In this document: piece after piece, positions 21,382 through 33,085 of the stretch | Numbering within the stretch: position 1 is the first letter of the stretch | How the letters are laid out: every line of letters begins with the position of its first letter | Source of the DNA: Cryptomeria japonica | Taxonomy: Eukaryota > Streptophyta > Pinopsida > Cupressales > Cupressaceae | Assembly: GCF_030272615.1 (NCBI RefSeq) | Contig: NC_081412.1 | Coordinates: 20,067,932-20,131,931 of the forward strand | Direction of reading: 5' to 3' | DNA length: 64,000 nt | Translations under genes and position numbers: made by a program | Notes under the pieces: model-generated | Told to the model about the DNA's origin: nothing | Database searches by the model: none | What the model saw: only the letters and a program-made list of their open reading frames with translations

Positions 21382-23200
21382 AATATTGACCTAAAACCCC
21401 ACAGGTTTTGAAGGGACCCAAAACCCTAATATTTTTCCAAGATTCAGACCCCACAAAACAACACTACCAAAAAGAATGATCATCAAAAAAATAGCAACCC
21501 AATCCAAACTAAGACTGAAAAGTTTAACCCCTAAAACAAGATTGAAAAAACCAGCCTCAATCACAAACTCAAAGGTTTTACTAAGGCCCCCTTAACCTTC
21601 AAGTGATAACATGGATGATTCCACGCACCCATCAGCTTCAAAGGCACCAAATTACAACAGATAGACATACAATTACAATCTAGACACATGAGATTTTGAA
21701 AGACTCCCCTATCCTTCATCATGGGTATTGAACTGGCCCCCAAAACCAATAGAGAAGGGTTTTTCCAGGCTCCCTTAACCTGTAACGTAGTCTTCAATCT
21801 GCCACCAACAAAACCCATCCTTAACCAAAAACAACAACTGGCTAGATTGGGCCCTTTAAAAGTTCTAGCATCCAGCCTACCTATGGGTTTTACAAGGCTC
21901 CCACAACTTAACCACAAAGAAAACTGGAAAACAAGGGGGTTCTGAAACGATCCCCTAACCTTCAAAATGGATTTTTTAGCTACTACCATAACCATGAAGA
22001 TGAATCCAACAATAACTTGATTCCACACAAAAGAGTCCAACATCCAAAAAATAAACCCATAAATCTTATCTGTATAAATGGGTTTTGAAAAAGGCACCCA
22101 AAACCTTGAACTGAAAAAGAGGCCAGATCCAGATAACTTTCAAGAAGAGAAACATCACCAAAATATCCACCTCTATAGGAGAAGAAGGAGCAAAATTCAA
22201 CAACAAGGAATAAGAAATTGAAATACCACCTACTCAAGTAACATAGCATCCAAAACCGAAGATACAACACACATATCTAAGAACATTAGCCCTCCCAACA
22301 TAACCACCACAATAGGAACAAGGAGGTAAACACCATAAGTGCAATCTCAAATGCAAGTCATCCACCAAAAAAATCAACAACATCCTCCCCCCAAATTCTT
22401 CCAACAAAAACCACAGCCTCCATCTCCACCTCAATAGGAAAATGAGTATATCCAAAAACCACCATCTCTACCTCAATAAAATATAGGGCCAAGACTAGAA
22501 ATAACCTTGAGGGATGAGATAAAAGTGACAAGACCAAGACAAGGGTGAAAGATAGGGAAAGACCAACAACAAGGCATGAGGCCCCCTGCATCCCCATAGC
22601 CCAAAACTGAGACAGAAGGAAACCCACCATAGAAAATACCAAAGGGAGAGAAAAACCTTTTGTATTAACAATAACTCCTCCAGGGTCCCAAACATCCCAT
22701 CCACACCAACTATCGAGAAAAGCCTCCCCCCCACCAAATGCAACCTCAAAAGCTAATAGGCCAACAACTTCCTCCTTGCCAAGAATCCAAACCCCTGTGT
22801 AGAAGCCATAGACGCTAGCCCTTGAAAAAACAACATAGAACCGAGGAGCTATGAATAATAGTTCAAAATGGGAACTTGAAACTCCCCCAAACCCCTCCAC
22901 ATAGGATGGGCACACCACACACAATCAACTAGGAGAATCATTGCACACAACAACAATAATGTCATACCCCCTGTACAACCAATAACAAGCACTGAAAGCC
23001 CATCCAAATATGTAGACAGAGTGGGTAAAAACCTTGCCTAGGGTAGATGAGAAGACATCGGCCAGAGACAAGTCTTCATTGATGCCATACGCATCTGCTT
23101 TCATATTCTCTTCACACTCTTCCAACTCTTCAACAACATAAACCCTAAAGAAGTGCCCTTTCCCACTCATCGCTTCGTCTAAATACCAGCTTTGTTAGTG
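21382..23200 (-). other. Unrecognised segment with rhythmic C-rich motifs
   Basis: C/A-rich on the + strand (G/T-rich on the minus). Minus-strand open frames of 178, 188 and 81 codons exist, but their composition (Phe, Leu, Val, Gly, Trp) follows the strand bias and I recognise no domain. Between about 21560 and 22100 a degenerate block related to CCCTTAACC recurs every 50-90 bases. The 81-codon frame at 23170-22925 has a more protein-like composition (DAYGINEDLSLADVF) and is the one part that could be coding. It borders the truncated RT to its right. Confidence 0.4.
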
Positions 23201-23214
23201 TTTGTGAAGTAAAT

Positions 23215-25378
23215 TTATGACTTTTCCTTGTTCATACATTGTACTACCACCCTCACATAATCCTCTAGCATGGATTTAATAGTCTTATCTTTCAACATAA
23301 ATGCCTCTCCAAACAAGAGAGTATCATCCGTGAACTACAAATGAGAAATCAACTGCAAGTCTTTGTGTGCCCTTATACATTTCCAAATTCCCAGTCTAAC
23401 TTTTTGTTTGATATTCTTACTAAGTAAATCTTCCATTAGCACAAACAGATATGGAAAGGGTGAATCCTTCAATTCTATTTGTGGTTGCAAAGAAGCCAAG
23501 TAGTTCACCATTAATTACCACCGAGACTTCAGTTGTAAATATACAAAAGAAGATGCAATCCAACCATCATTGATCAAATTCATATTTTTTTAAAACCTCC
23601 GTGAGAAATACCGAGTCCACCCTATCATAAGCCTTTTTCACATCTAATTTGATGATGATTCCTCTTATATTTTGGGCTTTCATTGAATGCATAGTTTATG
23701 TGACTAAAATAATGTTGTCTGTGATCTCTCTCCCAAGTATGAAACCATTTTTTTCTTATGAAATAATCTTATCAATAATCACCTTGAGCTTATTCACCAT
23801 AGCCTTTGAAATGATTTTATAGACCATATTGCAGAGTGAAATTGGTCTATAGTTAGCCATGCATACACAATTTAACTTTTTTGGAATCAATGTTATGGCT
23901 ATGTTATTCATTTCCTTCATAAATTTACCCTTCTTACTGAATTCCTCCACCACTCCAAGAATGTCTTTACCCATGAAAAACTAACATTTTTGATAGAATT
24001 TTGCCACAAAACTGTTTGGTCCAGGAGCCTTGTTGGGTTGAAGCATAAAATCATTCTGCTTAACCTCTTCCAAAGAGAAAGGGCTCAAGAGAAATATATT
24101 ATTCTCCTGATCAACACTCCTCTTTATAACATTGGATACCTCTTCCCATTTATCTCTGCCACCTAGAGTCCCCCACACCAAGCAGTTTTTGGAAGTATGT
24201 AACCGCTTCATGTTCAATTTCAATAGGATCCTTGCACCATATGCTCCCCTTTCATAGCTTCAATCCTATTAATAGCTTTCCTAGATTTGACAGAGGCATG
24301 GAAAATTTTTGTGTTCAAGTCCCTCGCCTCGGTCTATAGGTCTCTTGATTTGTCTTTCCAGAAGATTTTCTCCCTTTCCGAAATGACTGCTAGTCTTCAT
24401 TTCAATTCCTTCTCCTTCTTATAATAATCATTGAATATACCGAATCAAATCACTTTCTTATTGATTAATTTTATTTGTTCCTCTATGATTAGTTTTTCTT
24501 CTAAAATATTTTTGAAAGATTTTGAATTCCACACTTTTATTTTGTTTTTAAGGAATTGTAGTCTCTTTACAATCGAAAGCTGGGCATACCTTTTATTGTT
24601 TTGCATTCATCCCACCATAATTTTATGTTATGGATGAAATTAGGATCTATCCACCACATACTCTAAAATTTGAAAAATCCATTATTTTGTTTTTCCTTAG
24701 CTTCGATCTCTAGCTACGTTAGAAAATGGTCGAAGAATGAAATGGGTAAAATATCAAAGGATATGATATAATTGATCTTCATACATCCTTGACCAATCAA
24801 AAATAGGTCTAGTCTTTTATCAATTTTTTAAAAATCTAGTCTATGATTTGTCCAAGTGAATTGTCCATTATTTAGTACAATATCAGTTAGTGAGTTAGTC
24901 AATATAAATACTCTAATATCCTCCATAAGCTTAAAGCACATCAAAATCCCTCCACTTTTCTCTCTAAGATCTAGGATCTTATTCTTGCTATAATTTATTG
25001 TTATCTTAGGCAATTTAGTCCATAACCTAGCTTTCTCTTCCGCCATAGCAAGACCATAGACATCAAGTAAAGGAATTATACATTTGTCTTTTTGTTCTTG
25101 ATATTACACAAGATACAATGTGAGTCAGAATCTAATGGTTTCACATCCAGCTAATAGGATATCCACAAAACCCCTTGTCCACTTGTCGAGCCTATAGCTT
25201 CCTGAAAATAGCCTTCCCAGAAATTGCAATATTTCATCAGAGAGTTCACTTTTTTTGTATTAATATTTGTCTCTTGGAGAAGAATAACCTCACATACTAA
25301 TGTTTCTAGTATGCACTTAAATAAGCACCTTTTTTCAGGGGCCAACAGACTCTTGACATTCCATGTGAGAATCCTCAT
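23215..25378 (-). pseudogene. LINE ORF2 remnant: endonuclease and RT
   Basis: Read leftward. Starts MRILTWNVKSL (25378), with an apurinic endonuclease-like N-terminus including VILLQETNIN. The next endonuclease part is at 25046-24828. RT part: LQPNKAPGPNSFVAKFYQ (about 24050), NYRPISLCNMVYKI (about 23870), KLDVKKAYDRV (about 23650), then FTDDTLLFGEA in another frame (about 23325-23293), the catalytic DD motif. Sequence is lost soon after (about 23215), before thumb, zinc-binding and RNase H. Multiple stops and shifts. Confidence 0.85.
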
Positions 25379-25379
25379 T

Positions 25380-26655
25380 TCCCTCCAAGTGAGGCCTTTG
25401 CTCCCTTGGAGTTTTTCATGAATTCAGTGACACTCACAATCCCTTTTTTAGACACTCTATCTTCTATTTTTAATTTGTTTCTTTTCCCACCTCTTCATTT
25501 TCTATTGTAATTAAATAATTTGCTGGCCAATTGGTTGAGTCTTCTAATATCAATGATATCCAACTCTTCCATATCCTCAAATTCCATCTCTGAGTCTTCC
25601 CCTTCATCTTATTCTACTTCCAAAGAAACATTATCCTGCATACCTAATTACCTACAAGTCTCCTTTGGATATGCCTAGGATGTTGGGAGTTTTATCCTGA
25701 ATCTCCAAATTCAGCTTTCCTTGTAAGGCGTTTGTAGTTTGTCTTATTGTATTCTTCATTTCTTCAATGCTCTAATCCTTAGCTTGAACATCTTCCTTAT
25801 TAGGGTTTTCCTTTCTTGAATTTTCTTTTGGAATCCATTTTTTCATAACCTTATTCTTTAATTTACATTCTGATTCCATTTGGTTTCTTCTTCCACATTT
25901 ACCACTATATTTTTTCTCCTCTTCAATTTTCACCTTTTGAAGTCAACACTTCCCTTAAACATACAATCTGATGTCCTTCAAGATTCACTTCATTGCCGCA
26001 ATCTGATCTCCTTCGGGATTCACTTGATAGCCACAATCTAAATTCTTGCATAGATATACGAATTGCACTCTATCAATTCCTCATCAATATCAATAATGGT
26101 ACCAAGTGATCTTCCAATTTTCTTTAAGCCTTCTATATCCCAATATTCTATCAATAAATTGTAGAGTCTGATCTAGATAGAGGCATCATAGGGTTCTAGT
26201 GTGAAGTGATTAAATTTTTCCTTCCATCTCTACATGTAGATTGGGTGATTGTTGATAGACCACAAGCCCTTCTTCAATATTTTAACTTTTTCTTCCAAAT
26301 CCATAAATATTGCAATAAAAAATCCTTTCGGCATGAATTTAATAATGTGTTGGGATTTCCAATTTTTTGATGTCCATGTCCTAATTTTCTTCCTTTCTAT
26401 TTTTGGCCTGATAACTCTATAGATGATGGTCATGTATTTCTATAGATCTATATCATCACATAATTCCTTAGTTAGATCCATCATTTGTATCTTCAATTCC
26501 TTCATAGGATAATAGGAATAATTTTTCTCTATATCCCCTGCAGGGTTTTCTGGCCTGCTATTTTGCTTGTCCATGACAATATCTTCTTTGCCTTTCTTCA
26601 CATTTTTTTCTCTGCCTCTCCTCACCATTTTTTCCATTCGATATCCAAAATCCAA
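25380..26655 (-). pseudogene. LINE ORF1 remnant: DUF4283-type RNA-binding protein
   Basis: Read leftward from 26655: a basic N-terminal region, then a DUF4283-like domain from about 26430 (MPKGFFIAIF, LKKGLWSINNHPIYM, LYNLLIEYWDIEGLKKIG, SLGTIIDID). A Lys/Glu-rich tail runs into the ORF2 start at 25378, so the two ORFs abut, as in plant LINEs where DUF4283 proteins serve as the nucleic-acid-binding ORF1. Stops at about 26436 and 26233 and several beyond make it a relic. Confidence 0.7.
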
Positions 26656-26940
26656 TCATTTGTTGATGTTTTTGATTAAGATAACCGGGTTTTACAGGCA
26701 CCCAAAACCCAAATCCATCCAAAAAATATATAGAGTTAACTAGAAACTAACCAACTGCTAAACAACAATAAAAATAGGGGATGCCCTCCAGTAAGACAAA
26801 TCATAAAAACCACAATGGAAACAAGAAACACCTACCAAAAACAACTAAGTAAGAGCTTTCAAGAGCTCAACATTCTTTTGGATCACTTTGTTATTGATTT
26901 CCTATAGTTCTTTCATGATGAACCTCAAACTACCTCTTTC

Positions 26941-27246
26941 CTATTTTTTGGTCTTGGTCTTGGTAGAGGGCCCCGTAGATGCCTGCATATCCTGGATTTT
27001 CTTGTCTAGGTTAATGTATGAGGATAGTTCAGATCTAGTCATATGAACTTTGTGCAAGGCAATTTCCTCATTGAATCTTTTGAGGCCTTCAACACTATTA
27101 TACATTGCCTCCTTACTCACCTCCACCAAACCCTTAAGTGTACCCATTAATTCCTTAATTTCATTCTCCAACCTGTCAATACTAGCCTCATGTTTTATCT
27201 TCATGACTTTAATATCTTCCATGAATTTTTGGGAGAACTCAAGCAT
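26941..27246 (-). pseudogene. Coiled-coil part of LINE extra ORF (minus strand)
   Basis: 101 codons with strong heptad character (FMEDIKVMKIKHEASIDRLE, NEIKELMGTLKGLVEVSKEA) and a basic end. It follows the PMD-like part (28283-27550) by about 300 bases of broken sequence, giving the same PMD-like then coiled-coil order as at 3361-4882 and 39676-41637. Confidence 0.55.
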
Positions 27247-27549
27247 ATATCAATTTTATCAAGTGCTAGATTTTTAGTGAAAGAATCCACAATATCCTTG
27301 ATCCCCCATTCAGGAAATTAATTTCACCAAAATCCCATTAGAAGCATTTCTCCTTATTAGAAAATGAATTGACCAGGAGATTGTCAACATCCATTTTGTC
27401 ACATTTAATCTCATTGGGATCCATTTTGTCTAGGTTAATATTATTTCCCCCTTTTCTTGGACTCTTCACCTTTTCTCCAGTCTTCTACTTTCTTGGATTT
27501 TGTGGCCCCCAATTTTTGGGATGAAACATAGGGGATTTAAAACTTTTCA

Positions 27550-28283
27550 CTACCCATCTAGGTGGATTTTTCCTTCTACTATTTGTGTTAGGTGTGGGAT
27601 TCTATGGGAGACTCTCATCCTCTGAGGGCTTATATTCTGAATCATCCGAAACATGGATGTCATTCTAGTCCATAGAAATTCTTCCCTCTGCCTTGCCAAC
27701 TTCGTATATGAAACATCATGCACATCTTGCTTGTCTAAGGATTTAAGGTTTTTTAGAGTAGGGGAGGGTTTAACCTCATGAGACGTAGTGAAATCCATAA
27801 CCAGGAGGATTAACCCCTCATGTAGAAATAGGGTTTTCTCATTGTCAAAATGCTTATGAATGGAATTCTCAAGAGAAGACAACAGATAAAATGAGATTAA
27901 AATTGTTTTATCATGCCGAAAGTGGTTCAAAATAGTAAAATGATAGGGGTTATGTACCTCATAATAAAATTTTCCATGTCCACCTAGAGCTCCAGAAGGT
28001 CCTTTCGATTGTAGTCTCCATCTAGGTTCTTCTTGACTCTGCTTCTTTCACTCTTTTTGTCGTGAAAAATTGAGAGGGTTTCTTTTTAGTTTTTCCTCTC
28101 CCTATATAAATTTTCACCCTCCATGCTAAGCACTATAATCTCAGTGGTGAAGGGTTCATCAATCCTAAACTCCACCCCATACACACTTAGAACCCCATTA
28201 TTCCAATTTCTAACAAACAAATCCATGACCTGGTGGTTCTGACCATGGATTTTTTTGACAAATGGTTCCATGCCTTTGTCCAT
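27550..28283 (-). pseudogene. PMD-like extra ORF of a LINE (minus strand)
   Basis: Two open pieces: 28283-28086 and 27930-27550. In the first, F8, G14-Q-N, W27, G30 and EIIVLSMEGE match the LINE copy at 3385 (F25, G31-Y-N, W44, G47, ...NEGE) and the gypsy copy with no gap. In the second, MNHFRHDKTILISFYLLSSL and FLHEGLI match ILNHIRH...PLHWGLI of the plus-strand copy. It is flanked on its 5' side by an RNase H remnant and on its 3' side by the coiled coil. Not functional: stop after residue 65 and further stops. Confidence 0.55.
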
Positions 28284-28599
28284 GACTTACCTCCATACCT
28301 CTTCATTTTTCTCCCAAAGCTCATACAAAGATGACTCCAATCTGTTCTTGTCTCTGCCCATAAGATTTATGCCTTTGTAAATTTTACCAGTAGCACTAAA
28401 ACTAGGCTTCAAACAAATGAAAACAAACTAGATCCACTAGAAAAGTATGGAAGGTCTCTGCCATAGTTTTCTATGATTAGCTTTGCACATATGAAAAGTT
28501 GTCATAATTAATGCTCAGTCAGAGAGAGATTTTCGACATCTTCCCTCGCCAGTTCACACAAATGAAACAGAAAGGATTCCCCTTACCACCACCAATTTT

Positions 28600-28960
28600 C
28601 ATCATCTCTAGCTATGCCAAGATTTGCCACATGGTCTATAGGTTTGTTACCCTCTCTTAGAACGTGCGAAATTTGAATTGCCTAAAATTTGGCAAATCAT
28701 ATCGAAAAAAATCCTACATTAAATGATTAATCATCCAGCTAGGGATAGTCCTTTTAATTAAACAATTGATTATATTTAGCAAATCACTTTTCTAACCAGA
28801 CTTTCTTGAGTCTAGCATGGGTAGCCATTTTAAGCCCAATGTAGACCACATTTTTCTCAGCATAATGGTTTGTCTGAGTGCAATCATTTGGTGATGTTAT
28901 TTTTATCAGTTTAAAATTTTTTATTCACATCATATACTATTGTTATCTTCATATTTTCAA
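28600..28960 (-). pseudogene. RNase H C-terminal remnant of a LINE
   Basis: Translating leftward in shifting frames gives VVYIGLKMATHARL, DLLNIINCLIKRTIPSWMIN and, near the end, EGNKPIDHVANLG. These correspond to the late part of a LINE RNase H (GDS..II.. and REGN..AD.LANLG). Very degenerate. Its importance is positional: it places RNase H upstream of the PMD-like ORF here too. Confidence 0.5.
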
Positions 28961-31281
28961 TCTCATTAGAATATCCAAATTAATTCTGATCCATAAGGAA
29001 TGCTTAATTTATACTAATTAATAAGTCTAATTCTATAGATTATATCACTTGTAAATAACTATGATATTCTAATTTAATATTAAATACTAATGTGTTATAA
29101 ATGAAAGACATTTATTTATTTAAATCATAATCAAAATATTATTGAATTTAAGTATTTAAAAGGATGTAGAATTTTGATTGAGGTCATGGTCTCTTAGCTA
29201 TTAGATCTCCCACTTAGCATTAATAAGAATTATTAGCTTTCAATTTTCTTGTTCTATTGTATAAAGGAGAGGAGAAGTATAAAGATAAATCCTTACTTTC
29301 TGGAACTGTGAAGTTCAGTTCATTGAGGGAAATGTTCTACAAATCAACTTATTGTCATAGGAGATATTTGAATTGAATCTCTTTGAATTTACTTGTTTAA
29401 AATAAACTACAATGTTATATACAATTACATCAACAAGTTCAAAGAAAATCATTATAAAGATGAGAGAATAACTAGAAAATATATATATTTTTAATTGTTC
29501 TTAGTTTTGTTGTATGTTTGTTCTATATATGAGTGAGAAAGTTAGTGGACTGGTGAGATAGAGGACTTCCATAACTTAATTATGTGGAATTTTAGTTAAG
29601 TAGGCATGTGAATATTTTATTTATCTTTCATTAGTTTTATTGAATAGATTATTTCAATCAAATTCAAAATTTACCAAGATGTCAAAACTATATAATACAC
29701 CAATATTGTTTGATATAATTTTTTATTGTATGTATAATTTTGATTTTAATTCAATAATTTTTTTTACAAATTACTAAAAGAACATCTAATTTAAATTTAG
29801 ATAAATTTTTTTTCATTTGATCAATATATTTGTCAAAAATATTAATTATATATATAAAGCATTTCTCTTACATTGTATTTACAAAATGACATGACCAATC
29901 CCAATAGTTTTTAGACTATTGTTATATATTGTTTGTCCTATTTGTAGAATCTTTACGATAGCCTATACCATGAAATTTTGGATTGTCCTTAGGGGATAGT
30001 TGAATCTTTTCTTATAAATTTTACCAATTGCTTCCTCTTACCAAAATACCTTAACTAAAGTTTAATCAGACATGAATGTTCATCTAAAGTTATAGCTTTG
30101 CCTAGTCACCTATACTAAGGAATATGACACAAAATTTGTGCTTTATTAAGAGTGAAGAAACTAGTCACATTTTTCTTGTGACATTATTATAATTTTCTTT
30201 AATATGTTTGAACATCATTCTAAAAGTATTTTTCCTTGTCATATAAAGTTAAGCAATGAAGAATTTGATAACTCCTGCACACAGCTAATTCTACAAACAC
30301 AAAGAAAACACACAAACTGAAAATAAAACTTCATGGAAAGTCCTCCAACCTGGATTAGAAGTGATGGAAGAAGGTTGAAGAAGCTTCCACAAAATTCCAT
30401 CAACTCTAAAGCCAAAATCCAAGATCCCCAAAATTAAAATTTGTGAAAGTATTCAAAGAGATGGTAACCAACAACAAGATCAGGTAACCAAATAAAAAGA
30501 AAACTAAGCCTAAACCCTAGCCTCCAAGACAAAATCCTAACCTCAAAATCAACCAATGAGAATAGAGGGTAGGTAAGGAAACATTAAAAACATATTTATA
30601 AATATAAGTGGGATGTAAAATGAGATATAACATAAGATACTTTATTACCCGCACATAAATAACAATTAAATTATATAAATAACTATAGGCTAAGATTAAA
30701 TAAATCAAATGGGTAATTAAATATATAACCGGAAAGCTCATAAAATAATTAAATAACCTCTAATAAATATTAATTAACATTAAAGCTAAAAGGTTTTAAT
30801 AAACAATAAATAATTAAGCCACAAATATTAAACACTAAATAAATCATTAACCAACAATAAATAAATAAATAAATAAACCACAAATATAAATTAAATAATA
30901 AATATTGGATAAATCATAAATCAACATTAAATAAATAAACATTAAATATCAAATAATTAAATACTCAAAAGACCAATAATCCCATAAATTAAATTAAACA
31001 CTATTAACTATAAAATCACACATAATACGTCAAATAAATCAACAATAACTAGCATACTCACAAAGCTACAACACACTAACTGACATGGTGAATTACACCA
31101 AGATGATGACGACTCGAAGTGAACAACTTAGACCTAGAGTATGTGAAGGGAACTCATGCCATATCCAAACCACATATACCATTGGGATTAAAGACATGCT
31201 CAGACCTACAAAGCTAAGTGCAGTTGGTGTATGGTACTTGCAAATCTTGTAATCACAACGTAACGATACAACACATATACG

Positions 31282-31312
<31 letters not shown>

Positions 31313-31440
31313 CACAATAGATAAGTGATAGGGAATCATAGGTACATCACACTTGCAATGAGTGATATGACATTATTCCTCTCATGAAGACAGTCATATA
31401 ATAATTAGACACATCGCATAATCAAATCATCATATGTAAT
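28961..31440. other. AT-rich intergenic sequence
   Basis: No gene recognised. Contains AATA/AAAT-rich stretches (30860-30960) and a hexamer microsatellite at 31273-31312. The 74-codon minus-strand frame at 30741-30517 is Tyr/Leu-rich and probably chance. Confidence 0.6.
31273..31312. repeat. (ATACAT)n microsatellite
   Basis: About six copies of ATACAT, slightly interrupted at the left by a CG. Confidence 0.9.
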
Positions 31441-32934
31441 TGATGAGACTAGGATGTGTTATTTATTTTACCCTTAATTTGCCATTATTTTTCATTCCTA
31501 TGGTATCCATGTCATTCCTGTCACCATTTGGTAAGGAAGAAAGGAGGGAATTCGATAAATATGAAAGAAAAGTCAAAACCAAATCTATGAATGAAAACTG
31601 TGGTTATTTGCTGACTAAACTATTTAAATTGCCATAACAGGGGATCTATAGGTGGACAGATACTTGGAAGAAGGGATTGCTTGGCGCATGGATCATGAGA
31701 ATGAGAGATTGGCATGAAGGTGATCTATTTTTGATAGATGGTTTCGACATAGTCTTGGAATAGCCTAGAATTGTTAAAATTGTTATACTATTTTGATTCA
31801 GTGGCATGCGGCCCTAGAATTGTCAAGGCTGTTATATTGTTTCGATTCGGTGGCCTACGGCCCTAGATTAGTTGATGGTATTTATTTTGTTTTGTATAAA
31901 ACAAGTTTCATGGTTACAAACTCGTAATTAGTTAGAGACAATATTAGTAAGCAGTGTTATATAAATATGTATGGGATTGTTCAAGAAGATAAGCTGATTA
32001 TATATATGAAAAACATTGTTGTTCCAATTATTATTCTCTGATTGTGAGTGCATGGTTTGAAGTAGCAAGCATTTATAGTTTTAGCACTTGGTGACCTAGA
32101 AAGAAGGGTCCCCTTGCTCGCGTTATTAGGTGACTTCTTTATAAGTGTGGAGTGAGTAGTTTTATGTTTTGATTGCATGATTACATGTTCATTGTTTTAA
32201 TAGTGTGATTTAATAAACAGTTTAGTTCAGATTTAACTTAGTATCCGTTTGAAGGAATTGTGAGTTTGCAGAACATTTAATAATCTATATAGTAGAATAT
32301 CTTTTGTTTGAATTGCAATATCATTTCTGCATTCGCAATTCTAATCGGAAATTGTAGGATAAGGAAAATACCTCAATTCCAAAATCAAGTTATATCTATT
32401 CAAACTTATGTTTGGTCTGATTGAATGAGTTGTGATTCAGAATTCTGATATTCAGATGAATACATGTTTGAATCGATAGGCTGTGACTCATAATTCTGGT
32501 GTTCTTCCACACTGTTCCAATTCCTATCACTACCGTGATAGGAAGTAGAACTATTTTGTCTTCACTCCTAAATTGCTTTGGAGGAAAGTAGTTTTATAAT
32601 TAGTAATAAATTAAGTGAATGTTTTAAATTGATGTTCATAAATTAAGAAAATGTTTTTGATTGAAAGTGTGTGATTTAAGTTTACATGTTTTGAGTGTGA
32701 GATTTAATTTGTTAGTTTAAGTATATGAGCCTTAGATTTGTTCTAAGAATAAGTGTGTAAATTAGAAATGCATTCATAATCACTTAACATACTATCTTCA
32801 TCCCTTGAGAAAATAGCCATTATACCTCTCATCAGCTTACGAATCCCAGATTGACACTTTAAGGTACAACTAAGGATGTCCGCATAAGTTCCAAGTTAAT
32901 TTGAAGAGAAATTAGATTGCAGTTTTACCCTACA
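31441..32934 (+). repeat. Gypsy 5' LTR
   Basis: Starts TGATGAGACTAGG, ends CCCTACA four bases before the primer site; 1494 bp. Positions 31441-32216 pair with 41751-42525. The last 718 bp have no partner in the window. Confidence 0.85.
31958..31967 (+). promoter_or_regulatory. Possible TATA box in gypsy LTR
   Basis: TATATAAATA, preserved at 42268-42277 in the 3' LTR. About 518 bases into the LTR. Motif-based only. Confidence 0.4.
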
Positions 32935-32938
32935 TTTT

Positions 32939-32956
32939 TGGAGCCGTTGCCAGGGA
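32939..32956 (+). other. Primer-binding site (Asp-tRNA type)
   Basis: TGGAGCCGTTGCCAGGGA, two mismatches from the complement of the plant tRNA-Asp 3' end as I know it. This site is common in Athila/Tat-type elements. Confidence 0.8.
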
Positions 32957-33085
32957 GAGGTGTTAAAGGCGTGAAGCCATAGTAAGTTAAGATAGGAACA
33001 GTGCACCTTTGTGAAAGTTTGAGCAATTGTCGACATTTCTTGGATTAGTACCTCAGGTTTGCACTGCAGTAGTTCATCTAGATGC

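Noticed and set aside
22358-22924. 188-codon minus-strand frame that looks hydrophobic and membrane-like
   Set aside because: Composition follows the G/T bias of the strand; no clear helix pattern, start context or relative. Listed only within the unrecognised segment.
31440-31637. 65-codon frame duplicated at 41750, considered as a conserved small gene
   Set aside because: Both copies are the first part of the two gypsy LTRs; the duplication is explained by that.
32939-32956. tRNA-Asp gene fragment
   Set aside because: Only the short 3'-complementary segment is present, directly after an LTR; it is a primer-binding site.
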